64,000 nucleotides of DNA from Paramacrobiotus metropolitanus. Taxonomy: Eukaryota; Tardigrada; Eutardigrada; Parachela; Macrobiotidae. The DNA lies in the NCBI RefSeq assembly GCF_019649055.1, contig NW_026570433.1:62001-126000 (forward strand), in the 5' to 3' direction. A program made the translations under genes and the position numbers. Under the pieces are notes generated by a model. It ran no database searches and had not been told where the DNA came from. It saw only the letters and a program-made list of their open reading frames with translations. Shown here piece by piece: positions 30,184 through 40,091 of the stretch; position 1 is the first letter of the stretch, and each line of letters begins with the position of its first letter.

Positions 30184-30575
30184 TTGGGATCCTGTGAGTG
30201 TGCCCCCGTGACAACCTGTGTGGTCGGCAACGGTGGTGACGATATCGGTGAGGTGCTGACGTCTCCTGGAATAGCCGTCGATCCTTCAGTGTTGAAGGTC
30301 GGAAACTTTTCTGACCAGCGAGCCCTGTTTATACGGCCTATGACTGCTCGAAGTCGGTTTTTGTTCTCCTCTGTGGCGAGCGTACCGGACTTCATTAGAT
30401 CTTCAACCGACTTTATGTCGGTTATGAGATCGTTAATTTGGCTAAACTTAAAGTCAAGGCTTCCAGGCCAGGCATGGTCGTAGATATGCTGAATGGTCTG
30501 TTTGCCTATGAGGATCGCTTTCCAGCTTCTGTCGGCTGGCCCTCCTTTCCGATTCGAGCTGTCATAACATGACAA
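30180..30575 (-). CDS. Element 2 accessory ORF, short
   Basis: A 131-codon ORF with helical character (FKFSQINDLITDIKSVEDL, NRLRAVIGRINRARWSEKF) ending in a Ser/Pro/Thr-rich segment with TTQVVTG. The TGA stop overlaps the next ATG (ATGA). The first part, before about residue 20, lies in another frame of the same region, so the real start may be upstream. Confidence 0.45.
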   Translation of the reverse strand: MSCYDSSNRKGGPADRSWKAILIGKQTIQHIYDHAWPGSLDFKFSQINDLITDIKSVEDLMKSGTLATEENKNRLRAVIGRINRARWSEKFPTFNTEGSTAIPGDVSTSPISSPPLPTTQVVTGAHSQDPK

Positions 30576-30645
30576 GTTGGGACCTGTTGTTCGGCTCCTT
30601 GTGGGTCGCTCTGGATCATCTGTTGTATCCGTCGAACGTGCTGGT

Positions 30646-30849
30646 TCAGCCTAACGCTTGATCGTCCGTGGCTGGGTATCCAGGTGCCGTGAGTCGTCCG
30701 GCTATCCGGAGACTCCAACGAAGGGCGCTGATTCTATTCGCTGTTCCGTCGACGGTCACCCGAGTTTGTAGTGTCATCCTCCAGCTGTCGAGGAGTCGTT
30801 CTCCCCTGACCAGGTTTGGTTGTACCTGTTCAGGTGTGAGTACCCTCAC
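30646..30849 (-). CDS. Element 2 accessory fragment
   Basis: A 67-codon frame (VQPNLVRGERLLDSWRMTLQ) with the same helical, Arg-rich style as its neighbours. It bridges the 30,948-31,940 and 30,180-30,575 ORFs in a third frame, so frame changes have split a longer sequence. Confidence 0.3.
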   Translation of the reverse strand: MRVLTPEQVQPNLVRGERLLDSWRMTLQTRVTVDGTANRISALRWSLRIAGRLTAPGYPATDDQALG

Positions 30850-30947
30850 TCCATCCGACCGTCGTTCGGCCGCTTCTAAGTTCTGGGTCAGCTAGGGATG
30901 TCGCTCCGCTCTGTTACGGGCGTTCTTCATCCGGTTGCTAATTGCCA

Positions 30948-31940
30948 TCAGCAAAGCTGGGTCCGTCGGCATACCGGTTTCAGGTACGATCGAAGCCACT
31001 GTGTGTGTGCTTCGATGGTTGCTCGGTCGCTATTGAGTTCGATAGCCTCCGGAGTTCCTTTTTGTGTATCTTCCAATATTACGTCGATCCGTCCGATGAC
31101 TATGTTAGTCATCCGCAGAAGGTCTCTGAGCTCCTGTAGTGTTGGGAGCGGTTCGACCGGTGGTCCTTGTTGGACTTGCTGTGTCGGGTTCAACTGTAGA
31201 GATGGCACCATAATTGGTGGCAAGTCTTGGCCTACGTTTAATGCCATCATTGGTTGAGGTCGGCTCGTCGGAACGACTGCTGTTTGAGTCGTCGTCGGCT
31301 GTAGAGCTCGGATTTCGTTATCCTTCTCCGTCAGCTTCCTAGTCCAATGCGCGATTTGGTCGGAGTTGCACCGGACGGCTGAGGGATAGTGTTCCTTGGT
31401 CGGATCAAGTGTGGCCAAGCGTTTCTTCACCTCATTTATCTCGTGAAGATATTCACCCCGCTTTTTCGCCAAGCCATCCAACCGGGCTAGTCGGACTTCT
31501 TTGTCAATCACAGCCTGTGTGGTCGGTGCTGACGTTCCTTGCGGGCGCAGGAGCTGTTCCTGTGCTCGTATCCGCTTTTCCAAGTCGGCTGCCGAGTCGA
31601 TATGACGTCGTTCTTGTCGGCCTATCCTACCCAGCTCGGCAGTGTAGTTCTCCGTCGATTGAGGAAGTGCTGTATAACTCATTCTGAGTTTCACTGCCTG
31701 TTTTACGGCCTCTTCCTTCTGGATCCGTAGTTTCCCAATCTCCAATGACGGTGCTCGGTTAAACGTCTGTTGGCCTACCGAGGTCGATGGAGTTGGCTGA
31801 GACATCGGCGTGACGACCTGTGTGGCCGTAGCCGGGAAGCCAGTGTCTTCTCCTATCTCTGGGCTATCTGTTGAGCCACTGCCCGCTGGCATATCAGTTG
31901 TTTGGGCCAACATAGTTGATGACCGTCCAGATTCCGTCAT
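30948..31940 (-). CDS. First post-integrase accessory ORF of element 2
   Basis: A 330-codon ORF whose start overlaps the 3' end of the integrase frame (31,894) by 47 bases in another frame. It opens with a Ser/Thr/Pro-rich region containing TQVVTPMS, then a long coiled coil (LEIGKLRIQKEEAVKQAV, AELGRIGRQERRHIDSAADL, ARLDGLAKKRGEYLHEINEV). No signal peptide or membrane span is present, so this is not a classic envelope gene. Its overlap with integrase is the kind of arrangement seen for extra genes of retroelements, but its identity is unknown. Confidence 0.55.
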   Translation of the reverse strand: MTESGRSSTMLAQTTDMPAGSGSTDSPEIGEDTGFPATATQVVTPMSQPTPSTSVGQQTFNRAPSLEIGKLRIQKEEAVKQAVKLRMSYTALPQSTENYTAELGRIGRQERRHIDSAADLEKRIRAQEQLLRPQGTSAPTTQAVIDKEVRLARLDGLAKKRGEYLHEINEVKKRLATLDPTKEHYPSAVRCNSDQIAHWTRKLTEKDNEIRALQPTTTQTAVVPTSRPQPMMALNVGQDLPPIMVPSLQLNPTQQVQQGPPVEPLPTLQELRDLLRMTNIVIGRIDVILEDTQKGTPEAIELNSDRATIEAHTQWLRSYLKPVCRRTQLC

Positions 31941-34776
31941 AGCCTTCCTTCCGAGTTGGGTCCTTTTTCGGAAATTTCACTGTCACCTTATCCCTCGGTT
32001 TGAAGGTCGGAATCGACTTCTTCTTGTTATAGTGCTCGGCACTTCGTTCGAATGCCTTATCAATGTTAATGTGGGCAATCTCGTGCGAACGCTGAAGTCG
32101 TTCCTTTATCCGTCGGATATAATGTTCCTTATCCGTAAAGGTTTCCGGTGTGTTCGTTCCGGCCACTACGTCTTGTGGCATGGTCATTTCTCGACCGTAC
32201 AGCAAGTAGAATGGTGAGAAGTTAGTCGCGGCGTGGACAGCTCGGTTCATTCCGCTAACGACGTAATCCAAGGCTCTGTGCCATCAGTGTCCGTCTTTCA
32301 CATCGCAGAACTTCCTTATTTCGTCTCAAATCGTCTGCATTTGCCGTTCGACTTGTCCTTGTCCTTCCGGATGATGGGCGGTTCCGAGTGTATGTTGGAT
32401 GCCGAAGATCCGTGCGACCTTAGCGAACGTCTTCGCTGTGAAATGTGTCTCTCTGTCCGAGTGGATGATGGTCGGCATTCCATACTTCAGTAAGACATCC
32501 TTGACGAAGAATCGTTCGAATTCTCTCGCCGTGTTCGTCTTCGTCGCCCGGGCTACGGTGAACTTCGTCAGCTGGTCGGTTACCACTGCGATATACTGGT
32601 ATTCCTTCGTCTCCGTCCGAGGAAGGGGACCTTTGAAGTCCGCATAGATGCGATACCAAGCTTCACCGACTTCCGTTTTTTGGAGTTTACCCGGTGGTGG
32701 ACATCATTGTTTGTTCGTCATGATGCACTGTCGGCATTTCTCGATGTAGGCAATGGCGTCGCTATTCATCTTTATCCAGTAATAGCGCAACTTCAGTGCT
32801 TCGATCGTCTTCTCCCGTCCGAAATGGTTTCCGGTTTTTCCGTCGTGGAGCGATCGGATGATTTGATTGCGCATAAGGAGCGGTACGACGAAGCAACGTT
32901 CCAACTTTGTGTTGATCGTCTTCAGTCTGTACAGTACTCCTTGCGCCATCTGGTAGTGTTCCAGATGTTTCGACTTATGGTCGAGTTTCTCTGGATTCTC
33001 CAGTTCATCGATGATTTTGCGTAGCTGTGGGTCTCGCAACTGCGCTTTCCGAAGTTCCAAGTTCGGTTCGGGCGGAGGTGGAAGCGTTTCTTCAGCGTCC
33101 AACTCACCGTCTTCCGCCATGTTGACGGTCCGAATGTTCGGTTCCGGTGTCTCCGGTGCTGGTATATTAATGACTCGAACCTCTGTGGTACTCAAGTCAT
33201 GCCAGTCGGTTATGACGCTGCATCCGGGGAGAACCGGTGGAAGGGGGATTTCCGGTGGGTTTTCCTTATCCTTCTTCCTCTTCTTCGAGGCGTTCGCCTT
33301 CAGACGTCTAAGAGTCCGTATTGTACAGACCTTAATTTCGTCCTTAAAGTCCTCGAAGTTGGGGTCTTGATCCAACTCTTCGTGTGGATCTTTGTCTTCA
33401 CTGCTTTCGAGTGGCCATCTCGACAGGGCGTCTGCATTGTCGCAAAATACGCCTGGCTTGTACTCGATGGTTATGTCCCGTCCTTGTAAAGCCAGTGCCC
33501 ATCTCGTTAGTCTAGGGTTGATGCCGGGTCGGTTCGACTCGCATCGGAGCAGGTTCTGCAGTGCTCGGTGATCTGTCCTTACGGTGAATGGTCCGTGGCC
33601 GATGAAGTGCTTGAATTTCTGCACTGCCCATACCACGGCCAAGCATTCCCATTCGGTAACTCCATAGTTGAGTTCCGGTCCACGTAGGACTCTGCTGGCG
33701 TAGGCGATTGGATGATCGTCTTGTGAGATTACCGCCCCAAGTCCGGCTCCGCTTGCGTCACATTCAATGACGGTTTTTTTAGTCGGGTCGAACTTCGCCA
33801 GTACAAGTGCTTCTGTTAGCGCCTTCTTAATGTCGTTGAACTCGGCCGTATGGGCTTCCGTCCAATCGAGCTTGATATTCTTGTCCTTCCGTAGGAGCTC
33901 GTACATTTTCGAAGTCTTTTGAGCGTATCCTCGGATGAACTTACGATAATAGTTGGCCAGTCCGAGGAACGACCTAAGTTGTCGTTCGGTTCTTGGGCAG
34001 CTTCGTTCTGCAATATAGGCCACTTTCTCGTCATCGGTCTGGACTCCGTCTTTGCTGAGAACGTGTCCGAGGAACAGCAGTCTATCCGTTCCGATCTCAC
34101 ATTTCGAGGGTTTGACCGTAAATCCAGCATCGCGGAGGCATTCGAGAGTCGCTCGGAAAGCCTCAAGGAAGTCTTCGAACGTTTTTCCGAAGAAGATAAT
34201 GTCGTCGATGTAGGCGAACACACCTTTCTTCCGAGCTGATGCTGTTATTTTATCCATATGCATTTGGAAGGTTGCTGGTCCGTTGCACACTCCAAACGGC
34301 ATACGGTAAAATCGCCACATGCCTTCGGGTGTGACGAAGGTCGTGTAGTCTTTGGATTGTTCGTCCATAGGAATTTGCCAAAAGCCGGACTGACAGTCTA
34401 CCTTGCCGTAATACTCCATTCCGGCGCATCGGTCCAGTAGCTCGTCCGGGTTCGGTAATGGGTAGTTGTTCTTCTTCGTGACGGAGTTCAACTTTATATA
34501 GTTGATACAGAAGCGTGTTCCTACCGTGCCGTCTCCGTTCCGTTTCGCGGCTAAGACGATGGGGAAGCTCCATGCGGCCGATGATGGTTCGATGACTCCT
34601 TGGTCGAGCATCTCCTGCACGTGTTTCTGGATGAATTCACGTCCCTTCCAGCTTGTCCTGGTGGGGTTCATCTTAATCGGCTGTGCCCCTTGGACGTCGA
34701 TAGTATGTGTTACCCCTGTGACGTCTCCGTAATGTTTGTTCGAGTTTTGGAAATACGGTCCGGTAATCCCATGCAA
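31894..34776 (-). pseudogene. pol: Pol of element 2: RT, RNase H, integrase with three in-frame TGA
   Basis: One continuous frame carries RT (KVDCQSGFWQIP, MPFGVCNGPATFQ, active site AYIDDIIFF near residue 190), RNase H (ECDASGAGLGAV near 341, RTDHRALQNL, DALSRWP), the integrase zinc module (two His, then EKCRQC) and the DDE core (YADFKG, HSDRETHF, GQVERQMQ). TGA codons interrupt it at 32,706-32,704, 32,328-32,326 and 32,286-32,284, all in the integrase half. Each could derive from an Arg CGA codon by one C-to-T change. RT and RNase H appear intact. The start is taken at the first in-frame non-ATG position because the upstream linker is in another frame. Confidence 0.88.
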
Positions 34777-35041
34777 CTGCCTTCAGTTTGGCTAGTTGCT
34801 CGTCGGTTAAGTTTTTACCGAAGTCGATGATTCTCCGTCGCTCCTCTTGGGATTCCGCGTCTTCCTTTTCTACCTCAGCCGTGTTGACTCGTGCTTTTTC
34901 GACCTTTTGGTCGTCCGTCATCATCGTGAATGCCTCAACTCGACCCATCGGTGCACCTTTGCGTAAGGTGACCTCTCGGTGAGTATGGTTTGCCACCATG
35001 ACGATGAATCGTTTCCCGCCATGCTTAGTTATGCCGTCCAT
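34673..35041 (-). CDS. Protease-RT linker segment of element 2
   Basis: A 122-codon frame immediately before RT (RFIVMVANHTHREVTLRKG, FGKNLTDEQLAKLKAVAWDY). The AWDYRTVFP segment is the kind of sequence found just before Ty3/Gypsy RT domains. It continues into the RT frame through a one-base step near 34,745. It is part of Pol rather than a separate gene. Confidence 0.5.
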   Translation of the reverse strand: MDGITKHGGKRFIVMVANHTHREVTLRKGAPMGRVEAFTMMTDDQKVEKARVNTAEVEKEDAESQEERRRIIDFGKNLTDEQLAKLKAVAWDYRTVFPKLEQTLRRRHRGNTYYRRPRGTAD

Positions 35042-36165
35042 GAATTCAACTCCGTCCGTTTGGGGTCGGATTCACCTAGGTACATTAGTTTCTGTTCCGT
35101 GGATACTGGTACGTCCAGGACGACTTCTACCATTGTTACGGCACGAGGTATGAGTTTGACCTTCCGTTGGGATCGAACTCCTGTTGCCTCAAAAACTTCG
35201 AATTGGGGTTTTGGCTTCACTTCTCGTGTGGGCGGCCATGTCTTCGCCACTTTGTGTGGGAGCTCCCATTCGACGTATTCGTTGTTGATACCCGGTTCGT
35301 AGATATCAGCGTATTGCATATGGCCAAGTCGTACGCCTTTCTTCAGCACCTTCGTTTGGTGAGACGTATTCTGGATGTTTATCCAGGCCGTATCGACCTG
35401 AGGTCGGATGTCGATCTTGGATTCGATTGGCCGAATAGGTCGGACTACCCGTTGTAGGGTAGAGAAGTAAATTCGTCTTCTCGGGTCCATTGGTTTGGCC
35501 GTCCGTACCTTGATCGAACATGTTGACCATGGCGGGAGGGAGACTCGTTCGCTGTTAAAGACGACTTGTCGGTCTAGCGCTTTCGTCTCTACGTAAGGAT
35601 CCAGCTTTAGGTGGTGAACTTCTGGGCATTTGTTGTCCAGATTCAGCTCTTCAATCGTCGTTACTTTGGCGACCCGTGCATTCCATGTGGTGAACTGCAC
35701 TGACTTCTGTTGGTCGGTCAAGTTAACCGAGGTCGGTTGTTCCGTTGACAACTGCTGGACGACTATGGTTTGAGGTCGGAGATCGTCTTCCTCCGGTTTA
35801 CCTCCTCCAAATTCCCACAAAGCTTTAAGTTGATCGAGTTCCTCCTGTTGTTCGGAGTCGACCGGTTTGTTCTGTTCTGGTTGTTCCGTCTGCTCGTCTA
35901 TGAATTCTGTGTGAATTATAGACCGCAAAGCTGTAGTTAGCCGGACATCGAAGGTCGGTTCTTCGTCCTCCGATGACGAGTCGTTTATGCTCGGTTTAGC
36001 CGTCTTACAGTGTCGGACTGACGGATCGAATTCTTCGTCGTCATCTTCTTCCTCGGATTCTTCCGAAGGTCGGTTATCGGAGTCCGTCCGCCGAATCACT
36101 CGTGCTTTGTATGTCCGAGTCGTCCGACTGGTATTCTTCATTTTCGACGGTTGTTCCGTCTTCAT
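35029..36165 (-). CDS. Protease-RT linker of element 2, acidic and globular parts
   Basis: A 378-codon frame. The first 110 residues are acidic and disordered (SEESEEEDDDEEFDPS). The later part (VETKALDRQVVFNSERVSLP, STCSIKVRTAKPMDPRRRIY, IDIRPQVDTAWINIQNT) is beta-rich and resembles the dUTPase-like or linker sections that precede RT in some Ty3/Gypsy elements; I cannot assign it firmly. It overlaps its neighbours in other frames. Confidence 0.45.
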   Translation of the reverse strand: MKTEQPSKMKNTSRTTRTYKARVIRRTDSDNRPSEESEEEDDDEEFDPSVRHCKTAKPSINDSSSEDEEPTFDVRLTTALRSIIHTEFIDEQTEQPEQNKPVDSEQQEELDQLKALWEFGGGKPEEDDLRPQTIVVQQLSTEQPTSVNLTDQQKSVQFTTWNARVAKVTTIEELNLDNKCPEVHHLKLDPYVETKALDRQVVFNSERVSLPPWSTCSIKVRTAKPMDPRRRIYFSTLQRVVRPIRPIESKIDIRPQVDTAWINIQNTSHQTKVLKKGVRLGHMQYADIYEPGINNEYVEWELPHKVAKTWPPTREVKPKPQFEVFEATGVRSQRKVKLIPRAVTMVEVVLDVPVSTEQKLMYLGESDPKRTELNSWTA

Positions 36166-36943
36166 GTCCGACTTGCGGTATGTTACCGACTTCGACCTGT
36201 GTGGTCGATTCAGTTCGGTCGGCCATGTCCGTCAGTTGGGTAGGTCGACTCGCTCCGTCCTGGTTCTCGAGGTCGGTTGGGTGTGAGCTTGTGTCGCTCA
36301 GCCATCGGATGCTCGTCGGTCGAGGCTTCCGAAAACGGTCTACCTTCCGTTCCTGTTGCGGAGGCTGTCGGCGGATAGGATTACGTTCATCTCCCCATTC
36401 CCACGCTTCATCATCTATGTCGTTCATAAGGGCGATTACGGGTTCGCTCCTTTGTTGTGCTTCCAGTATCTGGTCGGGAGTTACCGCTCCGTTCTGTTGC
36501 AGAGTGGTCACTATCTCCGACGTCCGTTGGTCGAGAAAGCGTCGAACTCCCAAGAACCAAGTTCGGTACTTTTGTCGTATCTCTTCTCGGTTCAGGGCAT
36601 CCGCGTCAGCGGATGCCTCTGGTATCGGGATAGACTTCATTACAGTCTTGACCGGTCGTAGTGTACCGTCGCGTATCCGTCTCTGATAGTGTTTTATCAC
36701 ATTATGGAGTGCTAGTTCCTCCAGCAGAGTGCGGTTCGTATCCCGGCAATCACGGCAGATGTTACGTGTGGAGTTCGCCGGGTGATCAAGCTGACTAATC
36801 CAAACTTCGTTTCCGACCATGTCTGATGTCTCTGGTATCGGGATAGACCGCACTACCGTCGTTCCTTCTGGTTGTTCCGGAATAGGAATCGGTGTCAGAA
36901 TAAAGGTGAACTTCGAATGCAAGTAGTCGCATCCGAGTAGCAC
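36074..36943 (-). CDS. C-terminal half of protease plus linker, element 2
   Basis: A 289-codon frame that starts inside the protease fold at VLLGCDYL, the partner motif of retroviral-type aspartic proteases. A TAG at 36,967-36,965 in this frame and a one-base step near 37,015 separate it from the DTG half. IPIPE recurs three times within 110 residues, a CRDC pair lies between, and the C-terminal half is acidic and contains ESTTQVEVG encoded by a CGACC-TGTGT-GGTCG hairpin at 36,193-36,207. Confidence 0.5.
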   Translation of the reverse strand: MLLGCDYLHSKFTFILTPIPIPEQPEGTTVVRSIPIPETSDMVGNEVWISQLDHPANSTRNICRDCRDTNRTLLEELALHNVIKHYQRRIRDGTLRPVKTVMKSIPIPEASADADALNREEIRQKYRTWFLGVRRFLDQRTSEIVTTLQQNGAVTPDQILEAQQRSEPVIALMNDIDDEAWEWGDERNPIRRQPPQQERKVDRFRKPRPTSIRWLSDTSSHPTDLENQDGASRPTQLTDMADRTESTTQVEVGNIPQVGHEDGTTVENEEYQSDDSDIQSTSDSADGLR

Positions 36944-36986
36944 TGGGATGTCCGCGTCGGTCGGCTAGACGTGGAAAGTGTGATGG

Positions 36987-38060
36987 CTAGTAAAGCCCTG
37001 CATTGTTACAGGTGCCGTACATACAATGAGACACTACGAAGGCAACTTGTCCGCCCACACCAAGTATTTTGGTGTAATGTCCGAGGGGTTGCATCGTTAA
37101 ACCGTTCCTCTCGCAAAACCGTTGTTCGATGAGCGAAGTCTCCGCCCCGGTATCCAACATCGCCAATGTGGATTTCGTGTGCCCAAGCTCGAACTGTCTT
37201 CGGTTTCTTATGTGTTCGTTTTCGAACGTAACCTCCCGTACCGTTGGTTTGATTGGGATTATTGATACTGGTCCGTGATCGACTAGCTGTTGTGAACCTT
37301 GTGTAGATTCAGCGTCGGGTTTGGCCATTTCGCGCACTTCCGGTCGGTTCGCGAGTCCGTCCGTCGGTTCGTTATTGGCTTGTGCCCGTCGTGCGTGATC
37401 CAGTATTCGTTCCTCCATTGAGACTTCTGTTGGTCTCAATTTCGACCACATTTGGCCGAGGTTGAGGAATGTTCGAGAGCCAGCTACTGTTCGTGCTGGT
37501 TGCTCTTTTCGTTGGAAGAGGTCCGCTTCCTCCGGCCGAGAGTAGGCAGGTACCTGTGCTTCCAATGGGACTGTTTCCCAGCCTTCTATGTGGAAGGCTG
37601 GTTGTTCTCGAAGAATGGGAAACGTTGGATTGGACCGTTCTGTTGGGTCGTTCTCTATGTTTGCGGTGTATCGATCCGTTGCGCGTGCGGATGATACATT
37701 GGGGAAGTTTCTGTTGCCCCGGTGCGTGGATCGGCGTCCCGGTCCTCCACGTCTTGGGCCTCGTCTGGGCTGCTCGGTTGAGTTTATCCTCACCGGCAAT
37801 CCGGTCCAACTTCCGTGGCCGAACCGTGCTACGTCACTTTGTGTGACGGACGGCGCAGTCGCATTGTTTGCGCTGCTTAGGCCGGGCGTTTCTCGCGTTC
37901 CGACCTCCGACGTTCCAGCACCAAGTCGATGCGCTGGGTCGGTTGCCACGAGTGCCTGTTGCATCCCGGGCCAAGCTTCGACGGTGCCGTTGTTGGCGTA
38001 TACGCCGAGCTGAGCGGCTAACTTCCGAGCCGTCTCCGCCTCCTTTGTGGAGGTCGACAT
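36987..38060 (-). CDS. pro: Repeat module 2 and aspartic protease active site, element 2
   Basis: A 357-codon frame. Residues 3-60 are the second copy of a duplicated module (STKEAETARKLAAQLGVY, HRLGAGTSEV). A Gly/Arg/Asn-rich stretch follows. The catalytic aspartic protease motif AMLDTGAETSLI lies near residue 302, followed by KILGVGGQVAFVV. The frame ends at TAG 36,989-36,987, and the remainder of the protease lies in the next frame, so the enzyme is split in this copy. Confidence 0.65.
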   Translation of the reverse strand: MSTSTKEAETARKLAAQLGVYANNGTVEAWPGMQQALVATDPAHRLGAGTSEVGTRETPGLSSANNATAPSVTQSDVARFGHGSWTGLPVRINSTEQPRRGPRRGGPGRRSTHRGNRNFPNVSSARATDRYTANIENDPTERSNPTFPILREQPAFHIEGWETVPLEAQVPAYSRPEEADLFQRKEQPARTVAGSRTFLNLGQMWSKLRPTEVSMEERILDHARRAQANNEPTDGLANRPEVREMAKPDAESTQGSQQLVDHGPVSIIPIKPTVREVTFENEHIRNRRQFELGHTKSTLAMLDTGAETSLIEQRFCERNGLTMQPLGHYTKILGVGGQVAFVVSHCMYGTCNNAGLY

Positions 38061-38521
38061 GGCTTTTGCAAGTCTTCTTCTGAGCTGTTTTCGTTTAGTC
38101 CGAGTATTTGGAGGATGGTTGCTATCTGTTGAGTGCCTTCCTCGATCGTCGTAGGAAAGTTCGATTCATTCCATACCTCCGACCTTCCAGCGCCAATTTG
38201 ATGCACTGGGTCGATTTGGTCGAGTGTTTCTTGCGTTCCGGTCCGGATCTCGATTTCACCGTTGTTAATGAAAATACCGAGTTCGGCTGCCACAGTTCGG
38301 GCAGCCATCGCCTCCTTTGTGGGGGCTGACAGTGCCATTAGGAGTTCTTCCTCCGTGCAACTGTGCCAATCCAGTCCTAATGCGTTTAGGACTGTTGCTA
38401 TCCGTTTTTGTAACGGAGCAAAGTTAGGTTCGTTCCGGGGGGTAAGCGGCTGGTTAGTCGGGTTATCCTTGTCCGGTGGTTCGGTTGGATGTTGGAGGTC
38501 GAATGAGTCACCGGAGCTCAT
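38018..38521 (-). CDS. Repeat module 1 before the protease, element 2
   Basis: A 167-codon frame with ATG at 38,521. It carries KRIATVLNALGLD, TKEAMAARTVAAELGIF, and VHQIGAGRSEV, and then begins a second round with QQIATILQILGLN. The second copy continues after a frame change as the next ORF. The unit is about 90 residues and is not recognised as a known domain. It lies between the Gag zinc knuckle and the protease. Confidence 0.55.
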   Translation of the reverse strand: MSSGDSFDLQHPTEPPDKDNPTNQPLTPRNEPNFAPLQKRIATVLNALGLDWHSCTEEELLMALSAPTKEAMAARTVAAELGIFINNGEIEIRTGTQETLDQIDPVHQIGAGRSEVWNESNFPTTIEEGTQQIATILQILGLNENSSEEDLQKPCRPPQRRRRRLGS

Positions 38522-38582
38522 CGACCTTGGGCGTTTCCCGGGGAGTTACTCCGAGCCGGCCCATTGTTGGGTGGCGTCGAGT

Positions 38583-39194
38583 TCAACGACTGGCGGGGCG
38601 GCAACGGTCCTCTGTATGCCGGGGAACCTTGTTGGTTCCCGCCGCTATTCCTGCGGTTTCCGCCGTTCCCTTGGTCGGGCGACTGGTTCCGTTGCCGGAA
38701 CTACCCGAGCCACCAGCCTGTTGCTGGCGAAGGCGTGGTGGTGGCACGATGTCCCTCCAAAATGGATCGACCGAGCCAACCGGGCCATTCTTCGAGTATC
38801 GACGGTACCAATCGTCATACCACCGGAGATTCGGATTATCATCCGATCCATATATGCAGCGTGACTCGTCATGGTTATTGAACATGCAGTGCCTGCATGA
38901 GAAGGTCTTGGCCTTTGTCCACTGGAAAACGGCTGCCTCCATCTTGTCGACGTACATCATCGCTTGCCGAGTTCCCTGTTGTGCTTGGGAAGGTCGGTTA
39001 TCTTGTTGGTTGCCGCCTCCGCCGCGGTTTAGGAAAGTTTCCGTGGCAGCGATTCCCGCCGCCACGTCCTCTTCCGCGTCCAAAGCCTCCGCCGCCGTAT
39101 CCTTGCTTAGGATACTGGCCGTAGGCTGAGTATCCCTGGTTGGGGTTCTGGCCGTAACCAAAACCTGTGTGGCCTTGGTTACCACCCGAGCCAT
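38583..39194 (-). CDS. gag: Gag C-terminal part with CCHC zinc knuckle, element 2
   Basis: In this frame CRHCMFNNHDESRC has the exact C-x2-C-x4-H-x4-C spacing of the retroviral nucleocapsid knuckle (Cys100, Cys103, His108, Cys113). It is followed by aromatic residues and a Gly/Ser-rich tail. The first 45 residues are the shadow of the Gag frame; the true junction with Gag lies near 39,050. It would bind the element RNA. Confidence 0.7.
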   Translation of the reverse strand: MARVVTKATQVLVTARTPTRDTQPTASILSKDTAAEALDAEEDVAAGIAATETFLNRGGGGNQQDNRPSQAQQGTRQAMMYVDKMEAAVFQWTKAKTFSCRHCMFNNHDESRCIYGSDDNPNLRWYDDWYRRYSKNGPVGSVDPFWRDIVPPPRLRQQQAGGSGSSGNGTSRPTKGTAETAGIAAGTNKVPRHTEDRCRPASR

Positions 39195-40091
39195 AACCTG
39201 CGCCGCCGTAGTTGTTAACGGGGGCTCCGGTTGCAGGTTCTGGGGGATTTGGGTTCGCCGCTACCGTTCCAGCCCAAGTCTGTGGTTGAACTGGTGCTTG
39301 TTGCACTGGTGGCGTCGGCGCCGGACTTAGTTGTCCGTACTGTGCCGTCGGAGTTTGATATCCCGGCATCATGTGTGGCTGATATCCGGTCTGTTGCGGC
39401 ATCGCCGGAGGTGGAGTTGGAGCAGGTGCAGGTGTTGCTGCCCGAACTCGGATGTAGTCGCCATCACGTGGTTTCCGCACCTCATACATTTCTTTGCCGT
39501 TGACGAAGCTCCGTATGTAGTCACGGAGCTCGATTGGCGTCGCCGGCATCCTGATTTCCAGGGCTTCCCGTAGTTTGGGTTCGTGGAGGTTCTCCTTAAG
39601 ATGATGCAGAATCATCTGATCGGTGATTGTGCGGACTTGGGACTTCATAAACATCATGGCATCGTAATACTGTTCCGGCATTTCTTCGCCGAAACGAAAT
39701 ATCCGTCTGTTGATCCGGGGTATTATGTTTACTTCCCTGTTCTTGTCCGCAAATCGCTCCTGAAATTTGGTCAGCCACAAGTTGACTGGCCATCCGCCGA
39801 GTAGTTCGTCGACGGCAACAAGGTCGTGCCATTCTTCCGCCTGGCCCTTGAGTTCGGCCACCAGGTCGGACATGAAGGTTTGATCGTCTTCGTACCACTG
39901 TTGGGCTTGGCGATACAAACTGCGAATCTGTTTGAGCCACCCGTGGAGCTTAGTGTGGTCGCCATCGAACAACGGCATGGGTTGCCTACGTCCGTGGGCC
40001 ATTGCTCGTACCAAGGCGACGTGTGCCGGGTCCTGTTCCGGGATAATCCGGTGTGCCGCCAGCGCAGCTTGTTGTGCAGCCGGGGCGGGTT
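38998..40091 (-). CDS. gag: Gag capsid domain, element 2
   Basis: The frame is open from about 40,091 (LAAHRIIPEQDPAHVALV) to TAG or equivalent at 38,998. The capsid domain has PLFDGDHTKLHGWLKQIRSL, EEWHDLVAVDELL, WLTKFQERFAD, IFRFGEEMPEQYYDAMMFM and ALEIRMPATPIELRDYIRSF, the usual order in Ty3/Gypsy Gag. The last 120 residues are Gly/Tyr/Gln rich. Upstream coding continues in the frame of the Pro/Tyr/Gln region after a one-base step in a C-rich run near 40,085. Confidence 0.8.

Noticed and set aside
20522-31940. Envelope gene in the post-integrase region
   Set aside because: No signal peptide, membrane anchor or furin-like site is visible; products are hydrophilic.
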